59,958 nt of DNA from Candidatus Nanopelagicales bacterium (GTDB lineage: Bacteria > Actinomycetota > Actinomycetes > S36-B12), in assembly GCA_018402075.1 (NCBI GenBank), contig JAGYJP010000008.1, positions 1 to 59,958 of the forward strand, in the 5' to 3' direction. Below the pieces are notes generated by a model. It was not told the origin of the DNA, made no database searches, and worked only from the letters and a program-made list of their open reading frames with translations. How positions within the stretch are numbered: the first letter of the stretch is position 1; every line of letters starts with the position of its first letter. A program made the position numbers and the translations under genes. Shown piece after piece: positions 59,835 to 59,958 of this stretch.

Positions 59835-59958
59835 CGCATTCATCACGGCCACATTTTCCGTTGGACTTCCCGGACGATGTACTACTCAATACACCATTAC
59901 ATATTTATCAATTACATATGAATCGACCCAAGATGAATCATGGGCGATTCATCAGGCT

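Overview
The window looks like chromosomal DNA of an actinobacterium of moderate GC content. Pointers are the frequent GTG/TTG starts, substrate-binding lipoproteins with an L-(S/A)-A-C lipobox, a maltokinase-type APH-fold kinase, a ChlI-like AAA ATPase paired with a VWA protein, and a seven-blade YVTN propeller protein with a Cys/Trp-rich tail that I associate with planktonic Actinobacteria (from memory, not checked). I see no rRNA, tRNA, transposase, integrase or CRISPR array.

Region A (about 0.5-40.7 kb) is a very large catabolic island. It holds two ribose-type ABC sugar importers, two L-rhamnose mutarotases (rhaM), one LacI-family regulator, an L-fucose/arabinose-isomerase-fold protein, five SDR dehydrogenases, a Gfo/Idh/MocA oxidoreductase, two mandelate-racemase-type enolases (the sugar-acid dehydratase superfamily), a fuconolactonase-like amidohydrolase, a phosphotriesterase-family hydrolase, a creatininase-family and an M81-family hydrolase, a ceramidase-like hydrolase, a tartrate/D-malate dehydrogenase homologue, a TPP-dependent E1 alpha/beta pair with a free-standing lipoyl protein, two class III CoA-transferases, a MaoC hydratase and a CitE-type lyase. 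No sugar kinase is present. Ten copies of one 14-bp palindrome (consensus TGGWAWCGNTTCCA) sit in front of nearly every transcription unit, so the LacI protein at 14681-15721 probably controls the whole island. I infer a non-phosphorylative route: import, anomer conversion, oxidation to lactone, lactone opening, dehydration, then oxidative and CoA-thioester steps. One DMT-family permease gene (28708-29544) is dead: it has three in-frame stops but exactly the length of its intact paralogue at 3182-4018.

Region B (about 40.9-52.4 kb) starts with a small zinc-ribbon protein. A minus-strand operon follows: a polyamine-type ABC importer (potDBCA-like), an FAD amine oxidase and an aminobutyraldehyde-type dehydrogenase. 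Divergent from it is a tightly overlapping plus-strand operon: a TetR regulator, a UGT/MGT-type glycosyltransferase, a maltokinase/glucosamine-kinase-like kinase and a SIS-domain sugar isomerase. The shared intergenic region carries two inverted repeats. The pairing suggests one regulator for amine uptake and oxidation and for amino-sugar or glycoside chemistry.

Region C (about 52.4-60 kb) has a hairpin over the isomerase stop codon and then a free-standing extended -10 promoter plus strong intrinsic terminator (candidate small RNA). The minus-strand genes are a CxxC protein, a VWA protein, a MoxR/ChlI-like AAA ATPase, a secreted TPR protein, an HD-domain (RelA/SpoT hydrolase-like) protein and the YVTN propeller. 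Just upstream of the propeller gene lies a 189-bp copy of the 5' end and upstream region of the HD gene, now encoding a truncated 52-residue remnant.
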